A stretch of DNA of 64,000 nucleotides from Ceratothoa steindachneri (Eukaryota > Arthropoda > Malacostraca > Isopoda > Cymothoidae): NCBI GenBank assembly GCA_963969495.1, contig OZ018331.1:147418387-147482386 (forward strand), given 5' to 3'. The translations under genes and the position numbers were made by a program. This document shows positions 9,649 to 19,089 of this stretch, in pieces. Each line of letters starts with the position of its first letter. The stretch's first letter is position 1. The notes beneath the pieces are model-generated. The model saw only the letters and a list, made by a program, of their open reading frames with translations, did not search any database and was not told the DNA's origin.

Positions 9649-10872
9649 CTAAAAACTTTTAGGATCTTCCTTTGCCGTATTTGCCACTTTAATTTCATAA
9701 TTTCTCCTTGCTACTCTAACTAACTTTTTAACATCTCTTGCTAGTTCATTATATCTCTGCCTTAAGTGATCCTCTCCATTTTTTATTTTCCTATAAATGC
9801 CCTTTTTAATGCCCATATAATGCTTAATTTTATCTGTCATCCATTTTGGGTCATTATTTTTAGTCCTAATCTCCTTATAAGGAATGTTAATCATCTGACC
9901 TGTAATTAATTGCTCAATTATTCTTTCATACTCCTCTTCAATTGTAATCTCTTCCTCCTGGTGATTATTGTCTCCACTAACTGATATCATTGAATCTATT
10001 CCTGAATTGATTTCATTGCCTGGTTTCTATACAACTGCCTCCAGGTAAGTCCTTAGCCCATTATAATTTGCTCTTCTAAAGTCAGGAATTTTAACATTGT
10101 TCATGCTACTATCAATACCATTCCATTTCATCTTGAATCTAATTTCACAATGGTCACTATTACCCAAATTTCCTCCAATCTCAGTATCCTTAATAACTTC
10201 TTCCCTATTTGTCAGAACTAAATCCAGTATATTATTACCTCTAGTGGGTTTGTTAATAATCTGCCTCAGAAAATTATCTTGGACAACATTCAAAAATTGC
10301 TCAGCCTCCTGATCACCCACAAGAGCTTCCCAGTCTATATTTCTGTAATTAAAATCGCCCATTATACACACATGCTTACTTCTACATGCCCGTTCAATCT
10401 CCTGCCACAGAAGATTTGAAGCTTCCTTACTAAGATTTGGTGGTCTGTATAATAATCCTAAGACAAGCTTGTTTTTACCTTCCTTTACATTTAGCCATAA
10501 TGACTCTGTGTTATCATCTAATTTAATTGTACTGTTTACACAACACTGGAGATTATCTTTAATATAAATAATAACCCCTCCTCCTCTCTTCCTATTCCTA
10601 TCTGTATGGAACATGTTAAAGCCCTCAATCTCAACCTCAGGTTTAAAGTGATTTCCTGCCAAATCAAGCCATGACTCTGTTATCGCAATTATATCAAAAT
10701 TCTCTTCACTCGCTAACGGTCTTAAGAGATCTATCTTATTCCTCATACTCCGACCATTTGTGTAGTATATTTTTAAGGTTTTTTTATTATTCCCATCTTC
10801 ATTGCATCGTGCTTTTCTATTCCTAGTTATCTGCTCATTCACTTGTGCATTAGTCCCCCTATAACACATCAT
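9649..10872 (-). pseudogene. Family B endonuclease (unit 3, extra nonsense codon)
   Basis: The reading frame starts at 10872 and is open to 10027, where a TAG replaces the CAG of the other units, and resumes to the shared terminal TAG. It differs from units 1 and 2 at several residues near the start ('MRNKIDLLRPLAS' versus 'IRNKIDLLRALAS'), so it is the most diverged unit. No ORF1 lies upstream. Instead the sequence abuts an ACATAAGA-type simple repeat (10873-10895) and the 3' end of family A copy 3. Confidence 0.82.
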
Positions 10873-10894
10873 ATGTTCTTTCTTATGTTCTTAT

Positions 10895-12275
10895 GTCATC
10901 CGAGTCAAACAGCCTCTTTTGTTTAGGGCACCCAAAGTCCCATAGAAAACTACATCCAGAGCATTGCGTCCAGAAACAAGGGTATCACCAATCAAGGTTT
11001 GTCAAGAACTAAATCATGCAGCTATAGATATATACAAAACTTAGGAGCCATCACAACCTTCCCTCCCCATAAACTCATCCAACCTACTCTTAAATACATT
11101 TAAATTTAGACTACCTACTACCCTCTGCGGCAATTTGTTCCAGAAGTCTACCACTCTATTGGTGAAAAAATATTTTCTTAAATCCAACCTACACCCTTGC
11201 TTTTTAATTTTCAAGTGGTGACCTCTAGTCCGATTTCCAGCATCTAACTCCCAAAACTTGCTAACATCCAATTTATCTATCTCAGAAAATTTTTTAAACA
11301 GCTCAATCATATCCCCTCTCTCACCCCTCCTTTCGAATGAGAACATATTTAATACCCTCAGTCTATCTATATATTCAAGGTGCTTCAGGGAAGGAATAAT
11401 CTTTGTTGCCCTCCATTGCACTGACTCGAGAAGGTTGATATCGTGTCTAAAATGTGGGGACCATGCCTGTATACAGTACTCTAGATGTGGCCTAACATAA
11501 GAGTTATAGAGTTTAAGAATAACCTCCTTACTTTTGTAACTGACATTTCTCTTAATGAAACCCAGCACTCTATTTCCCCTATTTCTTGCTTCAATACACT
11601 GCTTAGAAAACCTTAATGACTTATCTATTACTACTCCTAGATCTTTCTCATCCTCTACTGAGCTCAGCCAATGCCCATCCATTTCATAGTTAAATTCTCT
11701 ATTATCTTTTCCCATGTTAATAACTTTGCACTTATCAAGGTTGAAAGTCATTTGCCACTTATGTGCCCAGGATAACAATTTATTTAAATCCCCCTGCACT
11801 TTAAAATTATCATCAATATCTTTAACTACAGCTGCTAATTTGGTATCATCCGCGAAAATTGACACTTTATTATTAACTGCTTCCCCAAGATCATTTATAT
11901 AGATGACAAATAATATTGGACTGAGAACTGATCCCTGAGGAACCCCACTGATAACATCCCTCCACTCTGACTTTACACCATTTAGCACTACCCTTTGCTT
12001 CCTGTCTTTCAGCCACTCAGTTATCCAATTTGAAACACCCCCACATATCCCAATCATTTTTAATTTATGAACTAGTCTCCTATGTGGTACCTTATCAAAT
12101 GCTTGACTAAAATCCAAGTAAATTACATCTACATTCTCTTCCTTATCCACTTGATTTGTTACAAACTCCAGAAAGTGTAGTAAATTAGTCAAACATGATC
12201 TACCTGATCTAAACCCATTCTGAGCATCGCTGATTAACCCCTCCCTCTCTAGATGTTGGCAAATCCCTTTTTTAA
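10895..12275 (-). mobile_element. Family A LINE, copy 3
   Basis: The copy starts inside the RT at 'KKGICQHLERE', runs to the ORF stop at 11041, then about 145 bp of 3' UTR. The last ~190 bp of the usual 3' UTR and the TTATG tail are missing; the sequence instead passes into an ACATAAGA-like repeat and the unit 3 endonuclease. At the 5' end it abuts a plus-strand RT fragment of another family at 12271. Confidence 0.82.
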
Positions 12276-12276
12276 G
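11041..12276 (-). CDS. Family A RT, 5'-truncated copy
   Basis: The ORF is open from the truncation point to the family stop. It has 'YLDFSQAFDKVPH' (motif A), 'SGVPQGSVLSPILF' (motif B) and 'FADDTK' (motif C), so the catalytic core is intact. Fingers and endonuclease are missing, so it is not functional on its own. Changes such as 'WRATKIIPSLKHLEY' link it to copy 5 more than to copy 1. Confidence 0.82.
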   Translation of the reverse strand, partial: LKKGICQHLEREGLISDAQNGFRSGRSCLTNLLHFLEFVTNQVDKEENVDVIYLDFSQAFDKVPHRRLVHKLKMIGICGGVSNWITEWLKDRKQRVVLNGVKSEWRDVISGVPQGSVLSPILFVIYINDLGEAVNNKVSIFADDTKLAAVVKDIDDNFKVQGDLNKLLSWAHKWQMTFNLDKCKVINMGKDNREFNYEMDGHWLSSVEDEKDLGVVIDKSLRFSKQCIEARNRGNRVLGFIKRNVSYKSKEVILKLYNSYVRPHLEYCIQAWSPHFRHDINLLESVQWRATKIIPSLKHLEYIDRLRVLNMFSFERRGERGDMIELFKKFSEIDKLDVSKFWELDAGNRTRGHHLKIKKQGCRLDLRKYFFTNRVVDFWNKLPQRVVGSLNLNVFKSRLDEFMGREGCDGS

Positions 12277-12658
12277 AGTCTTATTCAACCCCATCTTGAG
12301 TATGCTTCAGTAATCTGGTCTCCCAAAACTAAAAGAGACAGAGATATGGTAGAGAGGGTACAGTATAGAGCAACACGCATGGTTCACAGTATCTCTCATC
12401 TCTCTTATTCAGAGAGACTAAAAGCTCTTAATCTACCTACCCTATACTTTAGAAGACAGAGGTCAGATGTTATACAACTATATAAGATTTCACATGGACA
12501 CGACGAACTGCAAATAGGAAACCACTGTAAGCTGTGTGACAGGTCAATGTTTACTCCGGGTCTCTCGACTAACACAAGAGGACACTGCTTTAAGTACCAA
12601 GTGCAGAGCTCGTCCGATCCAAGAGCCAATTTCTTCCCGACAAGAGTCACTTCAATAT
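12271..12658 (+). pseudogene. RT C-terminal fragment of another LINE family (C)
   Basis: The frame reads 'LIQPHLEYASVIWSPKTK', 'VQYRATRMVHSISHLSY', 'SERLKALNLPTLYFRRQR' and 'FFPTRVTSI'. This is the thumb/C-terminal block typical of CR1/L2-group RTs, clearly different in sequence from families A and B. It is cut at both ends by family A copies (12275 and about 12657). Confidence 0.75.
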
Positions 12659-13328
12659 AACATAACATAACATAATTTCACGGATGACAAAAGCCAAGGG
12701 CCTATCAAAGGTCATCCGCCTCTGTCAAAACCCACCCACAAAAAGCACCATCACCAGGGGAAGACAAAATCAAAGTCCCCCCTCAATATAACAGATGAGA
12801 AAAGCCACAAGGGCTCATCATAGGTCATCCGAGTCAAACGGCCTCTTTTTTTAAGGCACCCAAACTCGTAGGAAAACTAAATGCAGAGGATTCTGTCCAG
12901 AAACAAGGGTATCACCAATCAAGGCTTGTCAAGAACTAAATCATTCAGCTATAGATATATACAAACAATATTAATATATACATAACTTAGGAACCATCAC
13001 AACCTTTCCTCCCCATAAACTCATCCAACCTACTCTTAAATACATTTAGATTTGAACTACCTACTACCCTCCTTGGCAATTTGTTCCAGAAGCCTACCAC
13101 TCTATTGGTGAAAAATATTTTCTTTTTAATTTTCAAGTGGTGACCTCTAGTCCGATTTCCATCATCTAACTCAAAAAACTTGCTAACATCCAATTTATCT
13201 ATCCCGGAAAAAATTTTAAAGAGCTCAATCATATCCCCTCTCACACACCTCCTTTCGAACGAGAACATATTTAATACCCTCAGTCTATCTCTATATTCAA
13301 GCTGTCTCAGGGAAAGAATAATGTTCCA
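12657..13328 (-). mobile_element. Family A LINE, copy 4 (3' fragment)
   Basis: The minus strand holds about 340 bp of ORF2 C-terminus (12987-13325), the 3' UTR and a TTATG-type tail at 12657-12675. The ORF lacks about ten residues between 'HLKIKK' and 'FFTNRVV' without losing frame. It is inserted in the family C RT on its 3' side. On its 5' side it joins a family B-like ORF1 relic. Confidence 0.82.
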
Positions 13329-13329
13329 T

Positions 13330-13578
13330 CCTCTTGGTTCCAGCCACATTCTTCATGTGTCCAGTCACATCCCTTCTCACTTCATTCACCAACTCACTTA
13401 ATCTCTTGCACTTATCACACAACTGATTCACCTCCTCTACCAAAATCACATTTGCACTAGTCACATAACACACTGGGCATTCAGATATATTTACTCTTCT
13501 TTCAACACCACAAAAATCAGTCTACATACACACTGCTTACATCAAAAGGCATACTCACTTCGTCCAAAGCAACAGCCA
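13330..13578 (-). pseudogene. ORF1 N-terminal relic related to family B
   Basis: The minus strand reads 'MAVALDEVSMPF', then after a frameshift 'GVERRVNISECPVCYV' and 'LCDKCKRLSELVNEVRRD'. This matches the first ~60 residues of the family B ORF1, including the second cysteine pair and the coiled-coil start. It is truncated downstream by family A copy 4. It is not visible as an ORF. About 110 bp of AT-rich leader lies at 13579-13690. Confidence 0.7.
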
Positions 13579-13697
13579 TACTGAGAAACTTTTCAAAATA
13601 TAATTAAAAATTCCTTTAGTATTATGTCTAACACTCAAAGTTAACCATCTTCCTGAACTTAAATATATTACACCAAAAAATCCAAAATGAAAAGATG

Positions 13698-14000
13698 TCA
13701 CTGAATAGAGAGCTCACTGAGAACACATCTGATCGCTAGTATATCTTCTGATATTATGTGTTCGAAGATTGCTGTCAAAAACACTGATTTATAGTTCAAG
13801 AGGTCTGATTTCCCACCCCTCTTGAATATAGGCGTTACTGTAGCAGTTTTCCATTGGCTTGGAACTTGTTCCGTAGAGAGACGTTTGGAGAACAAAATGT
13901 TAAGAGGAAAGGCAATGGTGTCTGCAAGTTCCTGAAGGATCTTAGGATGCATCTTACCTGGACGGGTTCCACCAGAGGAAAACCCTATAAGTGACAACAC
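13698..14000 (-). pseudogene. RT N-terminal fragment (family D)
   Basis: The minus strand reads 'RPGKMHPKILQELAD', 'PSQWKTATVTPIFKRGGK' and 'DLLNYKSVFLTAIFEHII', the RT finger region of a LINE. The catalytic motifs are absent. It probably belongs with the C-terminal part at 14146-14945, in rearranged order. Confidence 0.65.
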
Positions 14001-14145
14001 ATCAGCAGAATGAAAGTTAAGAATTTGCTATTGTATTAAAACATATGAGCATTTGCTGGAAGGTGTGTTGATTACACTAAGTAATGACTAGATTATAGCA
14101 ATACAATTAGGATGTTAATTATGAGTATAATATGTGAATACATTG

Positions 14146-14945
14146 TTATTGCCGTGTAGGGGGTAAATATTTGTATAGATTTTGACCAAGGTGCTCCGCT
14201 AGTTTACTCTTGAATACAGTTAATGATGGTGACAGGATACCTGCATCTGGCAGACTATTCCACAATGCATTCACTTTTACTGAGAAATATTGCATGCATA
14301 AATCTGTGTTACTGTGGAGTAGGAATATTCTGTGCGAATTACCACAGGTCCTAGAGGAGGTCTGGAGGGAGAACAACTCAGAAGGTTTCACAGGAGATAA
14401 GTCATTGAAAATCTCCCAGACTTTGATCATGTCAGCTCTGAGCAGCCTACTATGCACAGAGAAGAGACTCAAGGCATCGAGATGGGAGGCATAGTCAATA
14501 TGCGAAAGTCAAAAAATTTTCTTAGTCCATCGTCGCTGCACACTCTCAAGCATGCCAGTAGCACCCACATACCCAGTGTGCCAAACAACTGAGCTAAATT
14601 CCAACACAGGACAGATATGGGAGGTGAGAAGAGATTTCATAAACTCAGGCTCTCGGTTAACTGTGCTCTTAAGTAAGTTTGACGCAATGCTTGCAGCTTT
14701 ATTGGCAAGAGTGCATATGTGGAGATGAAATTTTAGAGAATTATCCACTTGAACCCCCAAATCAGATTCAGATTGTACAAATGGCAGCGGATTATCTCTA
14801 ATGTAGTAGTCAGAGTATGGGCCAAGATTAGGAACAGATCCCCGGCAGAACCTAAGAACACGTCTTGTCTAGTTGAGCTTGAGACCCCATGACTCCGCAT
14901 GTGAAACCAGTAAGTCTACATCTCTCTGCATGGAAGCAATATCTA
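14146..14945 (-). pseudogene. RT thumb/C-terminal relic (family D)
   Basis: Frames open on the minus strand give 'ELDIASMQRDVDLLVSHA', 'ESDLGVQVDNSLKFHLHI', 'ESVQRRWTKKIF' and 'LLRADMIKVWEIFND', the standard order from RT palm end to C-terminus in CR1/Rex-like LINEs. At least one TAG and one frameshift interrupt it. Bases 14001-14145 are probably its 3' UTR. Confidence 0.65.
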
Positions 14946-14949
14946 ACTC

Positions 14950-15276
14950 ATGGGTCAGGGAAAGGTTTTTACTACTTTTAGTGTGGATTATAGGACGATA
15001 AAAGGACTAATAGGTGAGTTAGATGCTACCAAAGCCTCCGGCCCTGATAATATTCATTCTAGGATACTTAAAGAAGGGGTAGAAAGTATCTCAATAGCTC
15101 TGGAGAAGTTGTATACTAGGTCACTGGAATATGGAGAAATACCCGATGATTGGAAGAGAGCGAATGTAGTCCCCATTTTCAAGAAGGGTAGTAAAGAGGA
15201 TCCAAATAACTTTAGACTGGTTAGCCTAACTCCTGTAGTCTGTAAAATTCTTGAGAAAATAGTTAATTTACCTTGA
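14950..15276 (+). pseudogene. Family A RT, N-terminal piece of copy 5
   Basis: It reads 'TKASGPDNIHSRILKEG', 'WKRANVVPIFKKGSKED' and 'VSLTPVVCKILEKIV', then runs into the 183-bp foreign insert and stops. The rest of the RT resumes after the second 60-bp repeat at 15450. Confidence 0.8.
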
Positions 15277-15509
15277 ATCCTGGTCGATGGGTGCCCTCTT
15301 AGGTAATGAGACCATACTGTTGTTTTTAATTGTTGTATGCAGAACAGATTTTTCAATATGTGAATATTGTGGTTTTTCCATTCTTTTTCTAATCTTGACT
15401 TAAAAATATTTACAGTTTTGCTGGTTATAGTTTCTGTTGAGAGTTAGGCTAACTTTAGACCGGTTAGCCTAACTCCTGTAGTCTGTAAAATTCTTGAGAA
15501 AATAGTTAA
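15207..15509 (+). repeat. 183-bp insert between 60-bp direct repeats
   Basis: Bases 15207-15266 and 15450-15509 are identical except for one T/C difference. They flank 15267-15449, which is absent from all other family A copies. The repeat is RT coding sequence of the host LINE. The insert has no ORF, inverted ends or tail that I recognise. A 60-bp flanking duplication is far longer than a normal LINE or transposon target duplication. Confidence 0.85.
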
Positions 15510-16740
15510 AAAAGGGATTTGCCAACATCTAGAGAGGGAGGGGTTAATCAGCGATGCTCAGCATGGGTTTAGATCAGGTAGATCATGTTTGACTAATTTA
15601 CTACACTTTCTGGAGTTTGTAACAGATCAAGTAGATAAGGGAGAGAATGTAGATGTAATTTACTTAGATTTTAGTAAAGCATTTGATAAGGTACCACATA
15701 GGAGACTAGTTCATAAATTAAAAATGATTGGGATATGTGGGGGTGTTTCAAATTGGATAACTGAGTGGCTGAAAGACAGGAAGCAAAGGGTAGTGCTAAA
15801 TGGTGTAAAGTCAGAGTGGAGGGATGTTATCAGTGGGGTTCCTCAGGGATCAGTTCTCGGTCCATTATTATTTGTCATCTATATAAACGATCTTGGGGAG
15901 GCATTTAATAATAAAGTGTCAATTTTTGCGGATGATACCAAATTAGCAGCTGTAGTTAAAGATATTGATGATAATTTTAAAGTGCAGGGGGATTTAAATA
16001 AATTGTTATCCTGGGCACATAAGTGGCAAATGACTTTCAACCTTGATAAGTGCAAAGTTATTAACATGGGAAAAGATAATAGAGAATTTAACTATCAAAT
16101 GGATGGGCATTGGCTGAGCTCAATAGAGGATGAGAAAGATCTAGGAGTAGTAATAGATAAGTCATTAAGGTTTTCTAAGCAGTGTATTGAAGCAAGAAAT
16201 AGGGCAAATAGCGTGCTGGGTTTCATTAAGAGAAATGTCAGTTACAAAAGTAAGGAGGTTATTCTTAAACTCTATAACTCTTATGTTAGGCCACATCTAG
16301 AGTACTGTATACAGGCATGGTCCCCACATTTTAGACACGATATTAACCTTCTTGAGTCAGTGCACTGGAGAGCAACAAAGATTATTCCTTTCCTGAAGCA
16401 CCTTGAATATATAGATAGACTGAGGGTATTAAATATGTTCTCGTTCGAAAGGAGGTGTGTGAGAGGGGATATGATTGAGCTTTTTAAAAAATTTTCTTGG
16501 ATAGATAAATTGGATGTTAGCAAGTTTTGGGAGTTAGATGATGGAAATCGGACTAGAGGTCACCACTTGAAAATTAAAAAGCAAGGGTGTAGGTTGGATT
16601 TAAGAAAATATTTTTTCACCAATAGAATGGTAGACTTCAGGAACAAATTGCCGCCGAGGGTAGTAGGTAGTCCAAATTTAAATGTATTTAAGAGTAAGTT
16701 GGATGAGTTTATGGGGAGGGAAGGTTGTGATGGTTTCTAA
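15450..16740 (+). CDS. Family A RT, main part of copy 5
   Basis: This resumes at 'RPVSLTPVVCKILEKIV' and stays open to the family stop. Motifs A ('YLDFSKAFDKVPH'), B ('SGVPQGSVLGPLLF') and C ('FADDTK') are intact. Since the N-terminal part is separated by a disrupting insert, the whole ORF2 is dead. Confidence 0.8.
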
Positions 16741-17422
16741 GTTTTGTATATATTAATATTGTTTGTATATATCTATAGCTGTATGATTTAGTTCTTGACA
16801 AGCCTTGATTGGTGATACCCTCGTTTCTGGATGGAATCCTCTGGATGTAGTTTTCCTGGGAGTTTGGGTGCCTTAAAAAAGAGGCCATTTGACTTGGATG
16901 ACCTATGATGAGCCCTTGTGGCTTTTGTCATCTGTTATATTATATTGTGGGGGACTTTGATTTTGTCTTCCCCTGGGAGTTAGATGATGCAAATCGGACT
17001 AGAGGTCACCACTTGAAAATTAAAAAGCAAGGGTGTAGGTTGGATTTAAGAAAATATTTTTTCACCAATAGAGTGGTAGACTTCAGGAACAAATTGCCGC
17101 CGAGGGTAGTAGGTAGTCCAAATTTAAATGTACTTAAGAGTAAGTTGGATGATTTTATGGGGAGGGAAGGTTGTTATGGTTCCTAAGTTTTGTATATATT
17201 AATATTGTTTGTATATATCTATAGCTGTATGATTTAGTTCTTGACAAGCCTTGATTGGTGATACCCTTGTTTCTGGACGGAATCCTCTGGATGTAGTTTT
17301 CCTGGGAGTTTAGGTGCCTTAAAAAAGAGGCCGTTTGACTTGGATGACCTATGATGAGCCCTTGTGGCTTTTGTCATCTGTTATATTATATTGTGGGGGA
17401 CTTTGATTTTGTCTTCCCCTGG
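16531..17422 (+). repeat. 446-bp tandem duplication of the LINE 3' end
   Basis: Bases 16531-16976 (ORF end plus most of the 3' UTR) repeat at 16977-17422, with the junction at 'CCCCTGG|GAGTTAGATG'. The second copy again encodes 'NRTRGHHLKIKK' to the stop, then the 3' UTR, followed by the single true 3' terminus. Confidence 0.85.
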
Positions 17423-17559
17423 TGATGGTGCTTTTTGTGGGTGGGTTTTGATGGATGTGGATAACCTTTGATAGGCCCTTGTGACTTTTGTCATCCGTGA
17501 AATTATGTTATGTTATGTTGTGTAATTTAGTGGGAAGTATGCACACCTTTCTTGAAGAT

Positions 17560-18056
17560 GGAGACTACTAGGGAAGACTTTCAATTTTTTACTGATTTTT
17601 GGAAGACCCAGAGAAGGGGGTATGAAAGGGATGAGGAGCAGTGGTTGAGCAAACAGGGGTGGATTCCATCATGCCCCATACTTCTAGAGGGGTTGAGATT
17701 ACTCAGAGCATTGACAACATCAGACAGATTTATAACTAAATTACTCAGGTTACCTTCAAAGCTCTGATGCTCCACTTGTCTGAACCTGGTCATTTGTCCA
17801 CTTTAAGTGAACGCAACTTCTTGACTCTTGCATGGGTGATTGTGATGTTAAGAGGTGAGATAAGCACTTTGGGCTCAATGAGTGGCACCGATGAGAGGTC
17901 TTCTTGCCTGAATACTCTGGCATATTGTCTGTTTAGTATATCTGCTCTGCCTTTGTCATCTGACACAAAATGTCCTCTTTCATCTTGAAGATCTGGTATT
18001 CCAACTCTTGTTTTCCTTCTGCTGTTTACATACTTCCATTTTCTTACCAGGTTCAC
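17560..18056 (-). pseudogene. LINE family E: linker and RT start
   Basis: The minus strand reads 'KWKYVNSRRKTRVGIPDL', 'ADILNRQYARVFRQED' and, in a second frame, 'LNPSRSMGHDGIHPCLL'. These are the endonuclease-RT linker and first RT block of a LINE. A frameshift lies near 17790. It is cut by the family A tail on its 3' side. Confidence 0.7.
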
Positions 18057-18136
18057 CTCAGCACTAGTATTCTAGAGGTGGTCAGTTTAGGATCGGGGCA
18101 GTAAGCCTACGCTGTCTCATATGGTGTCCCCCCTAC

Positions 18137-18725
18137 TTACCTTACTAATGGGTCAATCTTAGCCTTAAAACTATTCATTGACATTGCCATTACTGCCTCT
18201 CTTGGCAAGTTATTCCAGAAGGTCTTGTGGCTGGTTTTAATCTCCCCTGCCAATTTGATCTCAAAGTCCTTCCTCATTTTCCTTGTGGCATGTGATGCTG
18301 CATTTCTGGCTCTAACATACTCACGGTAGTCAGCACCGTCCTTGGTTGTTAGATACCTTAGCCAGGCATGGTGCTTCTTCCTCACTATGCTTCGAGTAAT
18401 CTTGGTTATCCAGATTGGTTTCCTCCTCCCTGCGTCATTGTTCATCTGAAAGGTTTGTACATATGTCTCTATGGCTTCCTTGATTGTATTGGTCATATCC
18501 TGCACCGACATGTCCTCCAGTTCCCTGTCCCAGTTGATGTTAAGCACCTCCACCATGGCACTGAAGTTAGCCTTGTTATAGTTATATAGTACTCTGCGCA
18601 AAAGTCATACCACCACCAAGTATCATTGTAAACATACTCCAATGTGGTCACTCGCCTCCAAGGGATCCAAGTACTGTAGGTATTGAATCATTCCCTGCTC
18701 ATTGGTAAATATAAGGTCATCCATC
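18137..18725 (-). pseudogene. LINE family E: endonuclease end fused to RT C-terminus
   Basis: The minus strand starts with an endonuclease end ('DLIFTNEQGM', 'DPLEASDHIGV', the SDH motif), then two stops, then an ORF with linker sequence ('KKHHAWLRYLTTKDG'). This passes at 'KTF' directly into 'WNNLPREAVMAMSMNSFK', a LINE C-terminal block. So the whole RT has been deleted. A similar W-rich context occurs at both breakpoints. Confidence 0.7.
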
Positions 18726-19051
18726 TTTCTCTCACTTGTTCCTCCTCAACTTTTATATTACCATTACTGTCTTTTATGAATCTACCACCTTTTACATCCT
18801 TCTTGTCTTTCTTAATTTATTTTGCAATTCTAAACATATTATTTTTCCCAGCAACTAAACTCTTGCCATGCTATCCTTTTCACTCTCGCCACCTCTCTTC
18901 TAGCTTCTCTCTTTGCTTCCATGTACTGTTCTTTATTTCTTATATTACCAGACCGCTGCCATTGTTTAAAAAGTCTTCTTTTCTTTAATTGCCTCTTGCT
19001 CCTCTTCACACCACCACCAACGTTTCCCTTTCTCTGCCCCTTTTCCCACAT
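18726..19051 (-). pseudogene. LINE family F: endonuclease-RT linker
   Basis: The minus strand reads 'RSKRQLKKRRLFKQWQRS', 'YMEAKREARREVARVKRI' and 'GGRFIKDSNGNIKVEEEQ', with one stop. Basic helical linkers of this kind separate endonuclease and RT in several LINE clades. No catalytic motif is present, so the clade is uncertain. Confidence 0.55.
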
Positions 19052-19089
19052 GTGTGTTCTGCTGCTTTAACTATATTGCCCTGCAGATT

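Larger units (their letters stand above)
3116..10872 (-). repeat. Head-to-tail tandem array of a 3.04-kb family B segment
   Basis: Units are 3116-6159, 6160-9201 and 9202-10872 (the last lacks ORF1). Each junction fuses RT sequence at 'NYRPVSL' directly to the 5' hairpin of the next element, at the same base. Units 1 and 2 are almost identical. Units 2 and 3 share a one-base deletion in a G run (near 6287 and 9329) that unit 1 lacks. All three share the TAG between endonuclease and RT. Unequal crossing-over is the simplest origin; an assembly artefact must be excluded. Confidence 0.85.
14946..17520 (+). mobile_element. Family A LINE, copy 5 (rearranged)
   Basis: The 5'-truncated copy begins in the RT N-terminal region and ends with a TTATG-type tail at about 17500-17520. 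Two rearrangements sit inside it: a 183-bp insert flanked by 60-bp direct repeats (15207-15509) and a 446-bp tandem duplication of the 3' end (16531-17422). Confidence 0.85.
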
